In this document: positions 10,378-19,191 of the stretch, piece by piece | Numbering within the stretch: the stretch's first letter is position 1 | How the letters are laid out: every line of letters begins with the position of its first letter | Assembly (NCBI RefSeq): GCF_027257875.1 | Contig: NZ_JAPVQY010000002.1 | Span: forward strand, 102,684-166,683 | Origin: Burkholderia sp. IMCC1007 | GTDB lineage: Bacteria; Pseudomonadota; Gammaproteobacteria; Burkholderiales; Burkholderiaceae | DNA: 64,000 nucleotides | Direction of reading: 5' to 3' | Program-made: the position numbers and the translations under genes | Notes under the pieces: generated by a model | Databases searched by the model: none | What the model was told of the DNA's origin: nothing | What the model saw: the letters and a program-made list of their open reading frames with translations, nothing else

Positions 10378-11715
10378 TCACCCTCCAGTCGGACGCACAC
10401 CGTTGCCCGGCAGGACGATTGCACCGTCCTCTGCGCCATGCGGCAATCCGAAGTCCCGACCGCGCGACTCTCGCGACAAACCCACGGCGATGAACGCAGG
10501 CAATGCCATCACGATAGCGTAGCCCGCGACGAATACTGCCGATCCGGTAAAGCTGACGAGCAGTGTCCCGACGATAGGCGCGATGGATCCGCCGAGCACC
10601 GACGCCAGTTGATAACTCGTCGAAAGCGCGGTAAAGCGCACGCGCGTTGGGAACAGTTCAGCCATATATGCGGCCATCGGTCCGAGAATGATTCCGTGGC
10701 ATGCCAAGCAAGCGATAAGCGCAAGTTGGAGGTGCAGGTAGTGGCTTCCCGGTGACAGCGTGAACAGCGAACAACTTGCAACCGCGGCGCCCAGCATGCC
10801 GACGATCAACACAGGCCGACGGCCGACTCGATCCGACACATGGGCGGCTACAAGAATCACGAACACTTCGATCGCAGATGCCAGCATAAGCGCGGATAAC
10901 GCTTGCTGACGACTGAAGTGCAGGTAGCCCGTGGCGAGTCCGAGAACAAATGTCGAGAAGAGATACAGGAACGTGTTTTCAGCCGCCTTGACGAAAAAGG
11001 CCTTACTCATCTGTTGCCAATTATGCGACCAGGTTTCGCTCAGCGACACGCGTTCTACCGTCTGATGTGCGGCGGCGAGTTCGGCAAACGCAGCTGACTC
11101 CTCGACTCGCCGGCGAGTCCAGAAACCGACGATCACCAGAAGCGCCGAGATAAAGAACGGAATGCGCCACGCCCATTCGACGAACGCCGAGTCCCCATAA
11201 ACCTTCTGCACGGTGCCCACCACCAATGCAGTCAACACATTCGCGAGCGGCCCGGCGAACATCGTGAAGCTCGTCCAGAAGCCCCGTTGACTACGCGGCA
11301 TCGACTCGGCAATCATCAGGATTGCGCCCGTCGCCTCGCCTCCGACCGCGATACCTTGCAGTATTCGAAGCAACACGAGCAGCAAAGGCGCGGCGAGTCC
11401 GATCGAAGCGTACGTTGGCAAGAGGCCGACCGAGAAGGTGCTGAGCCCCATCATCAACAGGCTGACGACCAGGGTCTTGCGACGACCGACACGGTCACCG
11501 ATCAGCCCGAACACGATGCCGCCCAACGGTCGTGCAATAAACCCGACCGCGAACGTGGCCAGTGACAGCAGCGTCGCAGCGAGCGGATTTCCCACGACGA
11601 AAAACTGCTTGTCGAATACCAGTACGGCACACGCGGCAAAGGCAAAAAAGTCATACCATTCGAGCGTGGTGCCGATGGTACATGCGAACATCAGATTGGC
11701 ACGTTTCTTTTTCAC
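10378..11715 (-). CDS. MHS-family MFS transporter
   Basis: A 445-aa major facilitator of the metabolite:H+ symporter (MHS) family, which includes the ProP, ShiA, KgtP and citrate permeases. Features are the N-terminal helix-1 signature GTTLEWYDFFAFAACA, the loop motif GLIGDRVGRRKTLV between helices 2 and 3, and the equivalent HVSDRVGRRPVLI in the second half, with about twelve hydrophobic helices. I chose the GTG at 11715 (GGAG seven to ten bases upstream, then Val-Lys-Lys-Lys). It lies just downstream of the P450 gene on the same strand and probably imports that pathway's substrate or a related organic acid. Confidence 0.9.
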   Translation of the reverse strand: MKKKRANLMFACTIGTTLEWYDFFAFAACAVLVFDKQFFVVGNPLAATLLSLATFAVGFIARPLGGIVFGLIGDRVGRRKTLVVSLLMMGLSTFSVGLLPTYASIGLAAPLLLVLLRILQGIAVGGEATGAILMIAESMPRSQRGFWTSFTMFAGPLANVLTALVVGTVQKVYGDSAFVEWAWRIPFFISALLVIVGFWTRRRVEESAAFAELAAAHQTVERVSLSETWSHNWQQMSKAFFVKAAENTFLYLFSTFVLGLATGYLHFSRQQALSALMLASAIEVFVILVAAHVSDRVGRRPVLIVGMLGAAVASCSLFTLSPGSHYLHLQLALIACLACHGIILGPMAAYMAELFPTRVRFTALSTSYQLASVLGGSIAPIVGTLLVSFTGSAVFVAGYAIVMALPAFIAVGLSRESRGRDFGLPHGAEDGAIVLPGNGVRPTGG

Positions 11716-11781
11716 CTTCGGTCTCCTATCTTTAATGGCCGTGCCAAGATATGGCCGGCAGCACTGCACACGGTGTCGTCG

Positions 11782-14133
11782 TCACAGCTCGAGAATCAGT
11801 TTTTCCCCGCCGCATGCGCGCGAGCAGCAGGTCATCATGCGATCGTTGGCCTCGCGTTCCGCTCGCGTCAGTACCATGTCGCGATGATCGACCCGGCCTT
11901 TCAGCACGCGCACTTCGCACGATCCACACAAGCCCTCGCGGCAGTCGCTCTGCACGTCGATGTTTGCATGCCGTAACGCGTCGAGCACGGTCTGATTGGC
12001 CGCCACCGTGAGCAGCAGACCCGAGTCCTTCAGCTCCACTTCGAAGGCCTCGTTCTTCGAATGATCGGTCACGGTCTTCGTCGCGGCGAAATGTTCCATG
12101 CGCAACGCGTGTTCAGGCCAATGTGCGCAGCTGGATGCAAGTGCATCCAGCATTCTGGCGGGCCCGCAAGCGTATACATGTGTATCGTCGTGTGCCGGTG
12201 CGAAAAGCGATGCGAGATCGTTACGAGTGCCTTCTTCAGAAACATGCACGTGCAGGCGTTCGCCATGCAGCGCGATGAGGTCATCGAGCATGGCCATCGA
12301 CGACCGTCTTGCGCCGCTGTAGTGGATGACATAGTCAATGCCGCGGGCCTTGGCCTCACGCGCCATCGCGCTGATCGGCGTAATCCCGATTCCGCCTGCG
12401 ACAAACACGGCACGCGTCGCATCCCCCGTGAAACGGAAATGGTTGCGCGGCCCGCGAATGTGGACAACATCGCCTGTTTGCAGGTTCGCATGTATCCACG
12501 CCGATCCACCACGCCCCTGCGGTTCATGCAGCACGGCAATCTCGAACGCCTGTCGATCTTCGAGGGCACCGCAGAGAGAATATTGCCGCGAGATGCCCGT
12601 ATTGCCGCACGCGACATCGATATGCGCACCGGGCGCCCACCGCGGCAGTTGTCGGCCATCGGCCGGAACAAGGCGGACATGCAAGATGTGATCGGCGCAC
12701 ATCGTCAGGCGCTCGACTTTCATTGCCCGGCTCACCGCATGCGATGACGGCTCGCCGATTCGCACCGGCGTATCGGACACCAGCACGGACCGGCCGTGAC
12801 GCTCGGGATTGAGCGCGGGGTCCCACTCGACGTACAGATGTTCCGGGCCACGAAACGATGTGTTGGGCACATACGTGAAGGTTTGCTCGGCAAGCTTCAT
12901 GTGCGGGAGCCGACGTGTGAACTCTTCCAGGAAGATCTGCATCTCCATGCGCGCGAGGTTCTTCCCCATGCACTGATGCGAGCCATAGCCAAAGGTGAGT
13001 TGGTCGCTCGCATTCTCTCGGCGAATGTCAAAGAAATCGGCATCGACGAAGTGCGCGTCATCGTGGTTTGCCGACGAAGTGACGATCAGCAGCTTCGAGC
13101 CGGCCGGAATCGAAATCCCGCCCACGACGACATCCTTTGTCGCGAGACGCCGCCACGCAGCCACCGAGCCGTTGTGCCGCAGGCACTCCTCGACAGCGTT
13201 GGGAATCAGGCTCGGGTCATCGCAGAGGTCGCGCCAGGCTTGCGGATGCTGCAGCAGCAATTTCATTGCGTTGGCGGTGGCGTTTGCCGTGGTCTCGTGC
13301 GCAGCGACGATGCCCGCCATCATCATGGAATGGAGATACGAGTCCGTCACGACGTCGGGCAGTTCCTTCTGCTTCCTGATGCCGTACTGCATCCAGCCCG
13401 GGCCAGACGGGTCCAGCCGCATCTTTTCGAGCACCTTGCCCGCGTACTGCCAGAACTTGCCGACGGCGTGCGCTACCGCAACCTGCTCCTCGGGCTTCGG
13501 ACGGCCCCACGTGTTCACCGTGTGCGCGATCGAATACTCGCGAAGCGTATCCATGTCCTCTTCCGGCACACCGAGGAAATGCAGTGCGACGGTAAGCGGG
13601 ACTTCCCAGAGCATCTGATCGACCAGATCGGCGCGCCCATCGTCGATGAAGCGATCGACGTATTCACGCGCCAGCTTGCGAACCATCGGCTCGTGATGCT
13701 TCAACTCCTCGGGCGTGAATGGATCCAGCAGCGCGCGCCGGCGCGGCATGTGCGCGGGCTCGTCTTCGTTGACCAGGGTGCGATTCAACGCAAAGCCGTA
13801 CGACTCCAGCACGGCGTTCGCTTCGGGGCCGGTGGGCGTGATTTTTTCAAGCGCGATCGACGGGCTGAACGTGACGTTGTCGCGAAAAATTGCCTTGATG
13901 TCGTCGTAACGCGTGACGACCCAATAGCCGAGCTTCGGGCTGAAGAATACCGGTTCCTGCTCGCGGGACCACCGCACGTACTCCGGCGGATCCTGCTGAT
14001 AACCGTCGTCGAACGGGTCGAACGCGGCGGCGCGTGCACTCACCGGGCAACCATTCGGCGCGGATTGCGCGGCTCCCGAAGCCGAATGAAAGGGACACTC
14101 CGACGATGATGCGGGACGCGCATTCGACGACAT
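11782..14133 (-). CDS. Self-sufficient cytochrome P450-reductase fusion (CYP116B type)
   Basis: A 783-aa natural fusion. Residues ~40-450 are a P450: I-helix AGIVAAHETT (273-282), ExxR at E316-R319, and haem loop FGYGSHQCMGKNLA with ligand Cys388. A linker follows, then a phthalate dioxygenase reductase-like module (~470-783): flavin-binding RQYSLCGA, NAD(P)H-binding GGIGITPISAM, and a plant-type 2Fe-2S site CREGLCGSC with a distal Cys in MMTCCSRA. This is the P450RhF/CYP116B layout, which needs no separate redox partner and typically hydroxylates or dealkylates aromatic or terpenoid compounds. It is divergent from the IclR regulator and followed by the MHS transporter. Confidence 0.93.
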   Translation of the reverse strand: MSSNARPASSSECPFHSASGAAQSAPNGCPVSARAAAFDPFDDGYQQDPPEYVRWSREQEPVFFSPKLGYWVVTRYDDIKAIFRDNVTFSPSIALEKITPTGPEANAVLESYGFALNRTLVNEDEPAHMPRRRALLDPFTPEELKHHEPMVRKLAREYVDRFIDDGRADLVDQMLWEVPLTVALHFLGVPEEDMDTLREYSIAHTVNTWGRPKPEEQVAVAHAVGKFWQYAGKVLEKMRLDPSGPGWMQYGIRKQKELPDVVTDSYLHSMMMAGIVAAHETTANATANAMKLLLQHPQAWRDLCDDPSLIPNAVEECLRHNGSVAAWRRLATKDVVVGGISIPAGSKLLIVTSSANHDDAHFVDADFFDIRRENASDQLTFGYGSHQCMGKNLARMEMQIFLEEFTRRLPHMKLAEQTFTYVPNTSFRGPEHLYVEWDPALNPERHGRSVLVSDTPVRIGEPSSHAVSRAMKVERLTMCADHILHVRLVPADGRQLPRWAPGAHIDVACGNTGISRQYSLCGALEDRQAFEIAVLHEPQGRGGSAWIHANLQTGDVVHIRGPRNHFRFTGDATRAVFVAGGIGITPISAMAREAKARGIDYVIHYSGARRSSMAMLDDLIALHGERLHVHVSEEGTRNDLASLFAPAHDDTHVYACGPARMLDALASSCAHWPEHALRMEHFAATKTVTDHSKNEAFEVELKDSGLLLTVAANQTVLDALRHANIDVQSDCREGLCGSCEVRVLKGRVDHRDMVLTRAEREANDRMMTCCSRACGGEKLILEL

Positions 14134-14155
14134 GGTTTGCTCCTGTACGATGCTT

Positions 14156-14184
14156 TTGCGTAACTATAATACGCATTGCGTAAT
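14156..14184. promoter_or_regulatory. Candidate IclR operator between P450 and iclR
   Basis: TTGCGTAA occurs twice (14156-14163 and 14176-14183 region) and TGCGTA at 14157-14162 pairs with TACGCA at 14170-14175 as an inverted repeat. It sits between the divergent P450 and IclR genes, where an autoregulated IclR protein would bind. Confidence 0.45.
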
Positions 14185-14246
14185 CGGCAGATCGGGGTAA
14201 ACCTGTGCGGCGCAGTAGCCTCGGCTCCTCGGCTAAGATCACACCT

Positions 14247-15071
14247 ATGAATACAGATAACGAACGCGAAAAAGTCGCCGCGGCCACGCGGGATCGCAGA
14301 CAACGTGTGCAATCGGCGTCGACCGGCTTGCTCGTGCTGAAGGAACTGGCGGCGTCGGGTGGGCGCGCGACGCTGACTGCGTTGGCCGCGCGACTCAGCG
14401 AAAATCCTGCCAAGGTGCATCGCTATCTGGCGAGCCTGATCGAGGAATCGTTTGTGACGCAAGACAAGGGCACGCAGCAATACGTTCTGGGGCCCCAATG
14501 CATTGCAATCGGTCTGTCAGCCATGCGCGTGGCTGATCCGATCCGTTTGGCGGAGCCAGCGCTGATGCGCCTGCGTGAGCGGCTTGAAGTCACCTGCTTC
14601 GTCGCCATCATGGGCAACCGGGGACCGACGATCATGCGGTTCGAAGAGCCCGGCTTGCCGGTGACGGTTAACGTGCGCGCGGGTTCCGTGATGTCTCTAC
14701 TGTGGTCTTCGACGGGAAGGCTTTTTCTCGCCCTGCTCAACGAGAAGCGCATCAGGAAGATGGCGGAAGAGGAACTGGCGGCCACACCCGCCGAATTGCG
14801 CGCTCAACTCGATGCCACCGATCCGATCGGCCTGCTGCAGCGCGAGATTCAGGCCGCAGGTCTGGCAACGGTACGCGATACGAACCTGAAAGGAATCAGC
14901 GCGGTCTCGGCACCCGTATTCGATGCGAACGGGCACATCTGCGCGGCGATTACAGCATTGGGCGCAACCGGAGGGTTCGACGCGTCGCCGCATGGCCCCA
15001 TCGCCAGCGAGTTGCGCCACGAAGCCGAAGCGATCAGCGCGGAATTGGGGCACAACGTTCAATTGCGTTAA
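14247..15071 (+). CDS. IclR-family transcriptional regulator
   Basis: A 274-aa IclR protein. The N-terminal winged helix spans ~25-90 (STGLLVLKELAASGGRATLTALAARLSENPAKVHRYLASLIEESF). The C-terminal effector domain runs ~105-265 and contains the usual TTRDTNLKGISAVSAPVFDANG-like block near its end. Members sense small organic acids or aromatic intermediates and usually control a divergent catabolic operon, here the P450 and MHS transporter. Start chosen at ATG 14247; an upstream GTG at 14205 is an alternative. Confidence 0.88.
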   Translation: MNTDNEREKVAAATRDRRQRVQSASTGLLVLKELAASGGRATLTALAARLSENPAKVHRYLASLIEESFVTQDKGTQQYVLGPQCIAIGLSAMRVADPIRLAEPALMRLRERLEVTCFVAIMGNRGPTIMRFEEPGLPVTVNVRAGSVMSLLWSSTGRLFLALLNEKRIRKMAEEELAATPAELRAQLDATDPIGLLQREIQAAGLATVRDTNLKGISAVSAPVFDANGHICAAITALGATGGFDASPHGPIASELRHEAEAISAELGHNVQLR

Positions 15072-15309
15072 TGCGATCGTGTAGACGCGCGATGGAGACT
15101 GACGTTCTCCCCCGATCGCCTGAACGGGATCTGTCGTGCGTCAAGGCTGTGTGCTCGCCAACACGCGCGCTCCTTCTGTTGCGCAGCCCCTCGCCGTCGA
15201 GTTCCGGATCATTGCCCGGAATCCGAGAAGTAATGACTTAAGGGTGAAGGCGCGCAACGCAAGTGCGGCCGCCCGAGCAAGCGACGGCCATGCGTTGCGG
15301 ACTCGGCCT

Positions 15310-16095
15310 TTACGATGCGCTCTGAACGGTGAAAAGCCGACCAAGCTGCGGCAATTCGTCTTTCACGCCCGCGAGGCGCAGAGCGTGCCACGCCATTGCG
15401 TGATTGCTCGATGTCACCGGTTTTCCAAGTTCGCGCTCGATGAGCGCAACCTGGTCAGCCAATCGCAACGACGTACAAGATACGAAGACGGCATCGACAT
15501 CGTCATGTCGACCGAGTGCCAAGATCGCATTGCGAACCGACTGTGCGTCGATACGCGCGACCTCGTTGTCGTCCGAGTGCTCGAACGATCCCATCCGGAC
15601 GACGTTCACGCCGCGATTCAACAGGTAGTCACGCATCGATTCGTTGATCGTTCGCATGTACGGCGTCAGAAGCGCGACACGCTGCGCGCCAAGCGAGTTC
15701 AACGCGACCCGGGCCGCGGTGATGGGCGTGGTACAGGCCGCATTCGGCCTGGATTCTTTTATCCGCGCAATGACGCGGTCCTCACCCAGGACCATCGATG
15801 CAGATGTGCAACCGAACGCCACCACATCGAGCCGCTCGCCGGGTCGAATGACCGCCACCCCCGGCGCAATCAGGCCGTCCATTTCTCTCAGTGTCTCCGG
15901 CGTGATGTCGGCCGAATTCGCGATGCGACTTTCATAGAATCCAACCCCATCGATGGCGAGAAGCTTGCGCCATTCGTACTCGATCGTGTGGTCGGTCGCG
16001 AGGACGACCAGGCCGATTGCGGCGCGGTCGCAGATACCGGCATCAAGGGCGAAATCGAGCTTCGCGTAACGCTCGGCGCCTTCGAGAGTTTCCAT
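15310..16095 (-). CDS. Asp/Glu racemase superfamily protein, maleate isomerase/arylmalonate decarboxylase-like
   Basis: A 261-aa protein with the two-cysteine layout of the Asp/Glu/hydantoin racemase superfamily: AFGCTSASM (Cys ~95) and FVSCTSLRL (Cys ~206), each followed by Thr-Ser. The N-terminal block around IGLVVLATDHTIEYEW and the GAQRVALLTPYMRTINE segment match the maleate cis-trans isomerase/AMDase branch. A good AGAGG precedes the ATG. It lies 68 bases downstream of ridA on the same strand, so it probably belongs to the same operon. Substrate could be maleate, an arylmalonate or an amino acid; not decidable here. Confidence 0.8.
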   Translation of the reverse strand: METLEGAERYAKLDFALDAGICDRAAIGLVVLATDHTIEYEWRKLLAIDGVGFYESRIANSADITPETLREMDGLIAPGVAVIRPGERLDVVAFGCTSASMVLGEDRVIARIKESRPNAACTTPITAARVALNSLGAQRVALLTPYMRTINESMRDYLLNRGVNVVRMGSFEHSDDNEVARIDAQSVRNAILALGRHDDVDAVFVSCTSLRLADQVALIERELGKPVTSSNHAMAWHALRLAGVKDELPQLGRLFTVQSAS

Positions 16096-16163
16096 ATTCG
16101 TGCCTCTTCACGTTGACGGCCGGCTTACCTGCAGCGTCCAGGCCGTTGCCTCGAATCCTGAAA

Positions 16164-16511
16164 TTAGACTGCGGCGATCACGCCGATTTCAACCGTGTAC
16201 TGAGGGAAGGCCAGCTTCGATTCGACACAGGCACGCGCGGGAGCGTCGCCCTCGGGCACCCATGCGTCCCACACTTCGTTCATCTCGTTGAATGTTGTGT
16301 AGTCGGCGATCCAGATGCTTGCCGACAGAACCTTCGTCTTGTCAGAGCCGACTTGCTCCAGCAATTTGTCGATCTTCGCAAGAATCTGCGTCGTCTGCCC
16401 CTTTACGTCTTGACTCGGATCGTCCGCGACCTGCCCGGCCACAAAGACGAAACCGTTGTACACGACTGCCATGCTCATCCGCTTGCCGCTCTCGTATCGC
16501 TTGATCTGCAT
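16164..16511 (-). CDS. RidA-family enamine/imine deaminase
   Basis: A 115-aa RidA/YjgF/UK114 protein. Typical features are the N-terminal strand around VVYNGFVFVAGQVADDP, the middle helix QTTQILAKIDKLLEQVGSDKTKVL, and the C-terminal ACVESKLAFPQYTVEIGVIAAV, in which the usual RxxVxVxxLP arginine appears replaced (AxACVESKLAFP), so activity may differ. The start at 16511 has a perfect AAGGAGG. RidA proteins hydrolyse reactive imines made by amino-acid oxidation. Its divergent neighbour is a D-amino-acid dehydrogenase-like flavoprotein that would make such imines. Confidence 0.88.
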   Translation of the reverse strand: MQIKRYESGKRMSMAVVYNGFVFVAGQVADDPSQDVKGQTTQILAKIDKLLEQVGSDKTKVLSASIWIADYTTFNEMNEVWDAWVPEGDAPARACVESKLAFPQYTVEIGVIAAV

Positions 16512-16566
16512 AAATCCTCCTTCGGTTGATGTCAAAGTGTGACGAGACTAGCGCATCTCACACACA

Positions 16567-16589
16567 ACTGTCGACACTTTTATCGACAT
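16567..16589. promoter_or_regulatory. GntR-type operator upstream of ridA
   Basis: ACTGTCGACACT (16567-16578) followed by a half-site ATCGACAT (16582-16589). It lies about 56 bases upstream of the ridA start. The same core recurs at the dadA, ior and livJ promoters. Confidence 0.6.
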
Positions 16590-16626
16590 ATCTGAGGAAA
16601 AATCCCAATGGAGGGGGTTCGCCTCG

Positions 16627-16669
16627 TTGCACAAGTTCACCAATCTTAATATACAATAGTGTCGACACT
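16627..16669 (+). promoter_or_regulatory. Promoter and operator of the dadA-like gene
   Basis: TTGCAC (16627-16632) and TACAAT (16652-16657), 19 bases apart, form a plausible sigma-70 promoter. The perfect 12-base palindrome AGTGTCGACACT (16658-16669) abuts the -10 box, a position suited to repression by the nearby GntR protein. Confidence 0.6.
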
Positions 16670-16760
16670 TAGGGCGCGAGTAAGCCCGGGTGAAGCTGCG
16701 GCCCACTCACAGACGGCCGCAGCGGTCCGAAGTCATTCCATGGTTCACATTGAGGACGCC

Positions 16761-18002
16761 ATGAAGGTCATTGTGCTCGGCGGCGGTGTGGTTGGAGTCA
16801 CCACTGCGTATCAGCTTCAAAGAGATGGTCACGATGTCACGGTAGTGGACAGGCAACCCGTTGTCGCTGGCGAAACGAGTTGGGGAAACGCAGGAATGGT
16901 CGCTCCGGGCCACTCCTTCGTTTGGTCATCGCCGAAGGCGCCGATGATTCTGGCCAAGTCGCTGCTATTGAAGGACCAGGCCCTGCGATTCAAATTTTCA
17001 GCGGACCCGCGACTTTATTCGTGGTCGTGGCTTTTCCTGATGGAATGCAGCGCTGAAAAGGCGCGCCGCAACACCCTTCTCAAACATCGACTGGCAGCCT
17101 ATTCGCAGTCGGTGCTGCAGAGCGTCATCGCGACGGAACGCATTTCGTACGACCGCAACGACCGCGGCATCATCTACTTCCATCGCAGCCAGGAAGCGTT
17201 GGACCGTGGTGTCGCGCAGATGAAACTCCTCGAGTCGGACGGCCAGATCATCAAAGTGCTGAACCGCGAAGAGGTCGTATCGCTCGACCCCTCGCTTCGC
17301 TCTGCGAAAGACGAGATTGCGGGTGCCATTTACTGCCCGACGGATGAGACGGGCGACCCGGCGAAGTTCACGCGCGCGCTTGCCGACATCATTGTCGCCC
17401 GGGGCGCAACCATCCTGACGGGAACGAGCATCCGCGGCCTGGACGTCGCCGCCGGCCGGATCGACGGTGTTAGAACAGACAAGGGTGTACTGAAAGGCGA
17501 CGTGTACGTACTGGCGCTCGGCAGTTACAGCCCGATCGTTGCCCGGCAAGTTGGAATCCACTTGCCGATCTATCCCGTGAAGGGCTATTCGTTGACCGTA
17601 CCGATCGACGCGCATGCTCACGCGCCAAATGTTGCCGTCGTCGACGAACACAATCTGGTCGCCATTTCGCGCTTCGGAGACAGGATCCGAGTCACGGCGA
17701 CCGCGGAGTTCGCCGGATACGATACTTCGCACAAGCCCGCGGACTTCGCGTTCATGAAGCGGGTTACGCAAGAACTCTATCCGGACGGCGGCAGCTACGA
17801 CCGCGCGGAGATGTGGGCGGGATTGCGACCGATGACGCCGAACAACCTCCCGTTCTTCGGACAAAAGAAATATTCGAACCTTTTCCTGAACACCGGCCAC
17901 GGGCACATCGGCTGGACCATGTCCCATGGGTCCGCACGCATCACGGCTGACCTGATAGCGCGGCGCGCGCCGGAAATTTCGATGGAAGGACTGCTCGCTT
18001 AG
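16761..18002 (+). CDS. D-amino-acid dehydrogenase-like FAD oxidoreductase (DadA family)
   Basis: A 413-aa DAO/DadA-type flavoprotein. The N-terminal dinucleotide motif is MKVIVLGGGVVGVTTAYQL, followed by ETSWGNAGMVAPGH as in DadA. The C-terminal block GLRPMTPNNLPFFG...NTGHGHIGWTMSHGSA is the family signature for FAD and substrate binding. Such enzymes oxidise D-amino acids to imino acids and pass electrons to the respiratory chain. The start at 16761 is preceded by GAGG; longer upstream frames run through the operator and are rejected. It is divergent from ridA, fitting an imine-producing/imine-hydrolysing pair. Confidence 0.9.
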   Translation: MKVIVLGGGVVGVTTAYQLQRDGHDVTVVDRQPVVAGETSWGNAGMVAPGHSFVWSSPKAPMILAKSLLLKDQALRFKFSADPRLYSWSWLFLMECSAEKARRNTLLKHRLAAYSQSVLQSVIATERISYDRNDRGIIYFHRSQEALDRGVAQMKLLESDGQIIKVLNREEVVSLDPSLRSAKDEIAGAIYCPTDETGDPAKFTRALADIIVARGATILTGTSIRGLDVAAGRIDGVRTDKGVLKGDVYVLALGSYSPIVARQVGIHLPIYPVKGYSLTVPIDAHAHAPNVAVVDEHNLVAISRFGDRIRVTATAEFAGYDTSHKPADFAFMKRVTQELYPDGGSYDRAEMWAGLRPMTPNNLPFFGQKKYSNLFLNTGHGHIGWTMSHGSARITADLIARRAPEISMEGLLA

Positions 18003-18082
18003 CCGGCGCGCAGCCTGCATCCGTTGAGTTTTTGACGGCCGTGGGCGACCCCGGCGCGCACCCGACGCCGTTCCGGGGCTGG

Positions 18083-18107
18083 TATAGAATACAGCGTTGC
18101 CGACACT
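18083..18107 (+). promoter_or_regulatory. Possible promoter and weak operator upstream of the GntR gene
   Basis: TATAGAAT at about 18083 resembles a -10 box. GTTGCCGACACT (18096-18107) matches 9 of 12 positions of the AGTGTCGACACT palindrome seen at neighbouring promoters, consistent with weak autoregulation. Confidence 0.4.
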
Positions 18108-18275
18108 TCCCGGCCGCGCCTGTACGGAACAGAAAGTAGCCGCCCTGGAAGTGAGCGCCCGACCGTGGAGCCGGCGCACCCGACGAGCCGACACGCGTCA
18201 AGCTGCCGTCTCCGACGGAGTGGCAGGTCTTCAGAATCATCTAAGGTGCCACGCGCATCAGGAAGGAAACTCACA

Positions 18276-18998
18276 ATGGCAGGCTACTCTTCTCTCATCC
18301 GGGATCCGAAACCGCGGGTCCGAGAGACCAATGCTCCGAAGCGAGCGGGACTGACCGTCAACGACTTGTACGAGCATCTGAAGCAGATGGCGGTTCTGTA
18401 CACCATCCGGCCAGGCGAGCGCGTCAACGAGCTGGAACTGTCCGAGAGATTCGACGTCAGTCGGACGCCGCTTCGCGAGGCGCTGAATCGCCTGGTCGCT
18501 GAAAACCTGTTGACATTCGTCCCCAATCGAGGCTTCTTTGTCCGGGAACTGAACCGTCAAGACATCTTCGATCTGTTCGAGCTTCGCCGCAGCATCGAAG
18601 CGTCGGCCGTGCAACTTGCCGTCGAACGCGCCGACCTCAAGGATGTGAAGGCACTGCGGAAGTTCTGGAAGGACACGATGAAGAGCAAGGCGCAGGCGCC
18701 CGCAGCTCAACTGGTGTCCCGTGACGAAGAGTTCCACGTCCGTCTGGTCGCCCTGTCGGGCAACAACGAGATGGTCCGTACGATGTATGGCATCAACGCA
18801 CGCATACACTTCGTTCGCTGGATCGACCTTGAACAGCGCGGACACGACGCCTTCGCCGAGCACCTCGAAATTCTTGACGCCATCGAAGCGCGCGATGCGA
18901 AGCGCTGCCGCGAACTCACGGAGACGCATATCACGTGGCGAATGGAAGAGATTGCCAAGGTCGTAGACGCCGGGGTCGTGAGGCTCTTCTCGCAATAG
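18276..18998 (+). CDS. GntR-family regulator, FCD (FadR) subfamily
   Basis: A 240-aa regulator. The winged helix spans ~25-95, with the diagnostic LSERFDVSRTPLREALNRLVAENLL; the helical FCD effector domain spans ~105-230, with conserved His in EFHVRLVALSGN and EHLEILDAIEARD for metal or ligand binding. GGAAGGAA precedes the ATG. It is placed between the dadA-like gene and the indolepyruvate oxidoreductase. FCD regulators bind short palindromes; the repeated AGTGTCGACACT sites around it are the obvious candidates. The regulated set would be ridA, dadA, ior and liv. Confidence 0.9.
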   Translation: MAGYSSLIRDPKPRVRETNAPKRAGLTVNDLYEHLKQMAVLYTIRPGERVNELELSERFDVSRTPLREALNRLVAENLLTFVPNRGFFVRELNRQDIFDLFELRRSIEASAVQLAVERADLKDVKALRKFWKDTMKSKAQAPAAQLVSRDEEFHVRLVALSGNNEMVRTMYGINARIHFVRWIDLEQRGHDAFAEHLEILDAIEARDAKRCRELTETHITWRMEEIAKVVDAGVVRLFSQ

Positions 18999-19048
18999 TC
19001 GACCGGCCGCTGAGAGGCGGGCACGCTGCGCGCGCCCAGCCCGAGACG

Positions 19049-19180
19049 TCACATCCTTTCGAAGATCGCCGCCATGCGTTGTCCGCCACCGATGCACATG
19101 GCAACGAGCGCATAGCGGCCACCCGAACGCTGCAATGGGTAAGCAGCGCGGGTGGAAAGAATAGCGCCGGTCGTATCCTC
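19049..19180 (-). pseudogene. Thiolase C-terminal remnant
   Basis: About 40 codons in the minus strand end with SGGRYALVAMCIGGGQ then RMAAIFERM and a stop. This is the conserved C-terminus of acetyl-CoA acetyltransferases, including the active-site CxG region. No upstream thiolase sequence is present because the ior gene occupies that space, so it is a deletion relic. It suggests that a beta-ketoadipate/phenylacetate-type thiolase once followed here. Confidence 0.7.
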
Positions 19181-19191
19181 GTCGCCATTCG

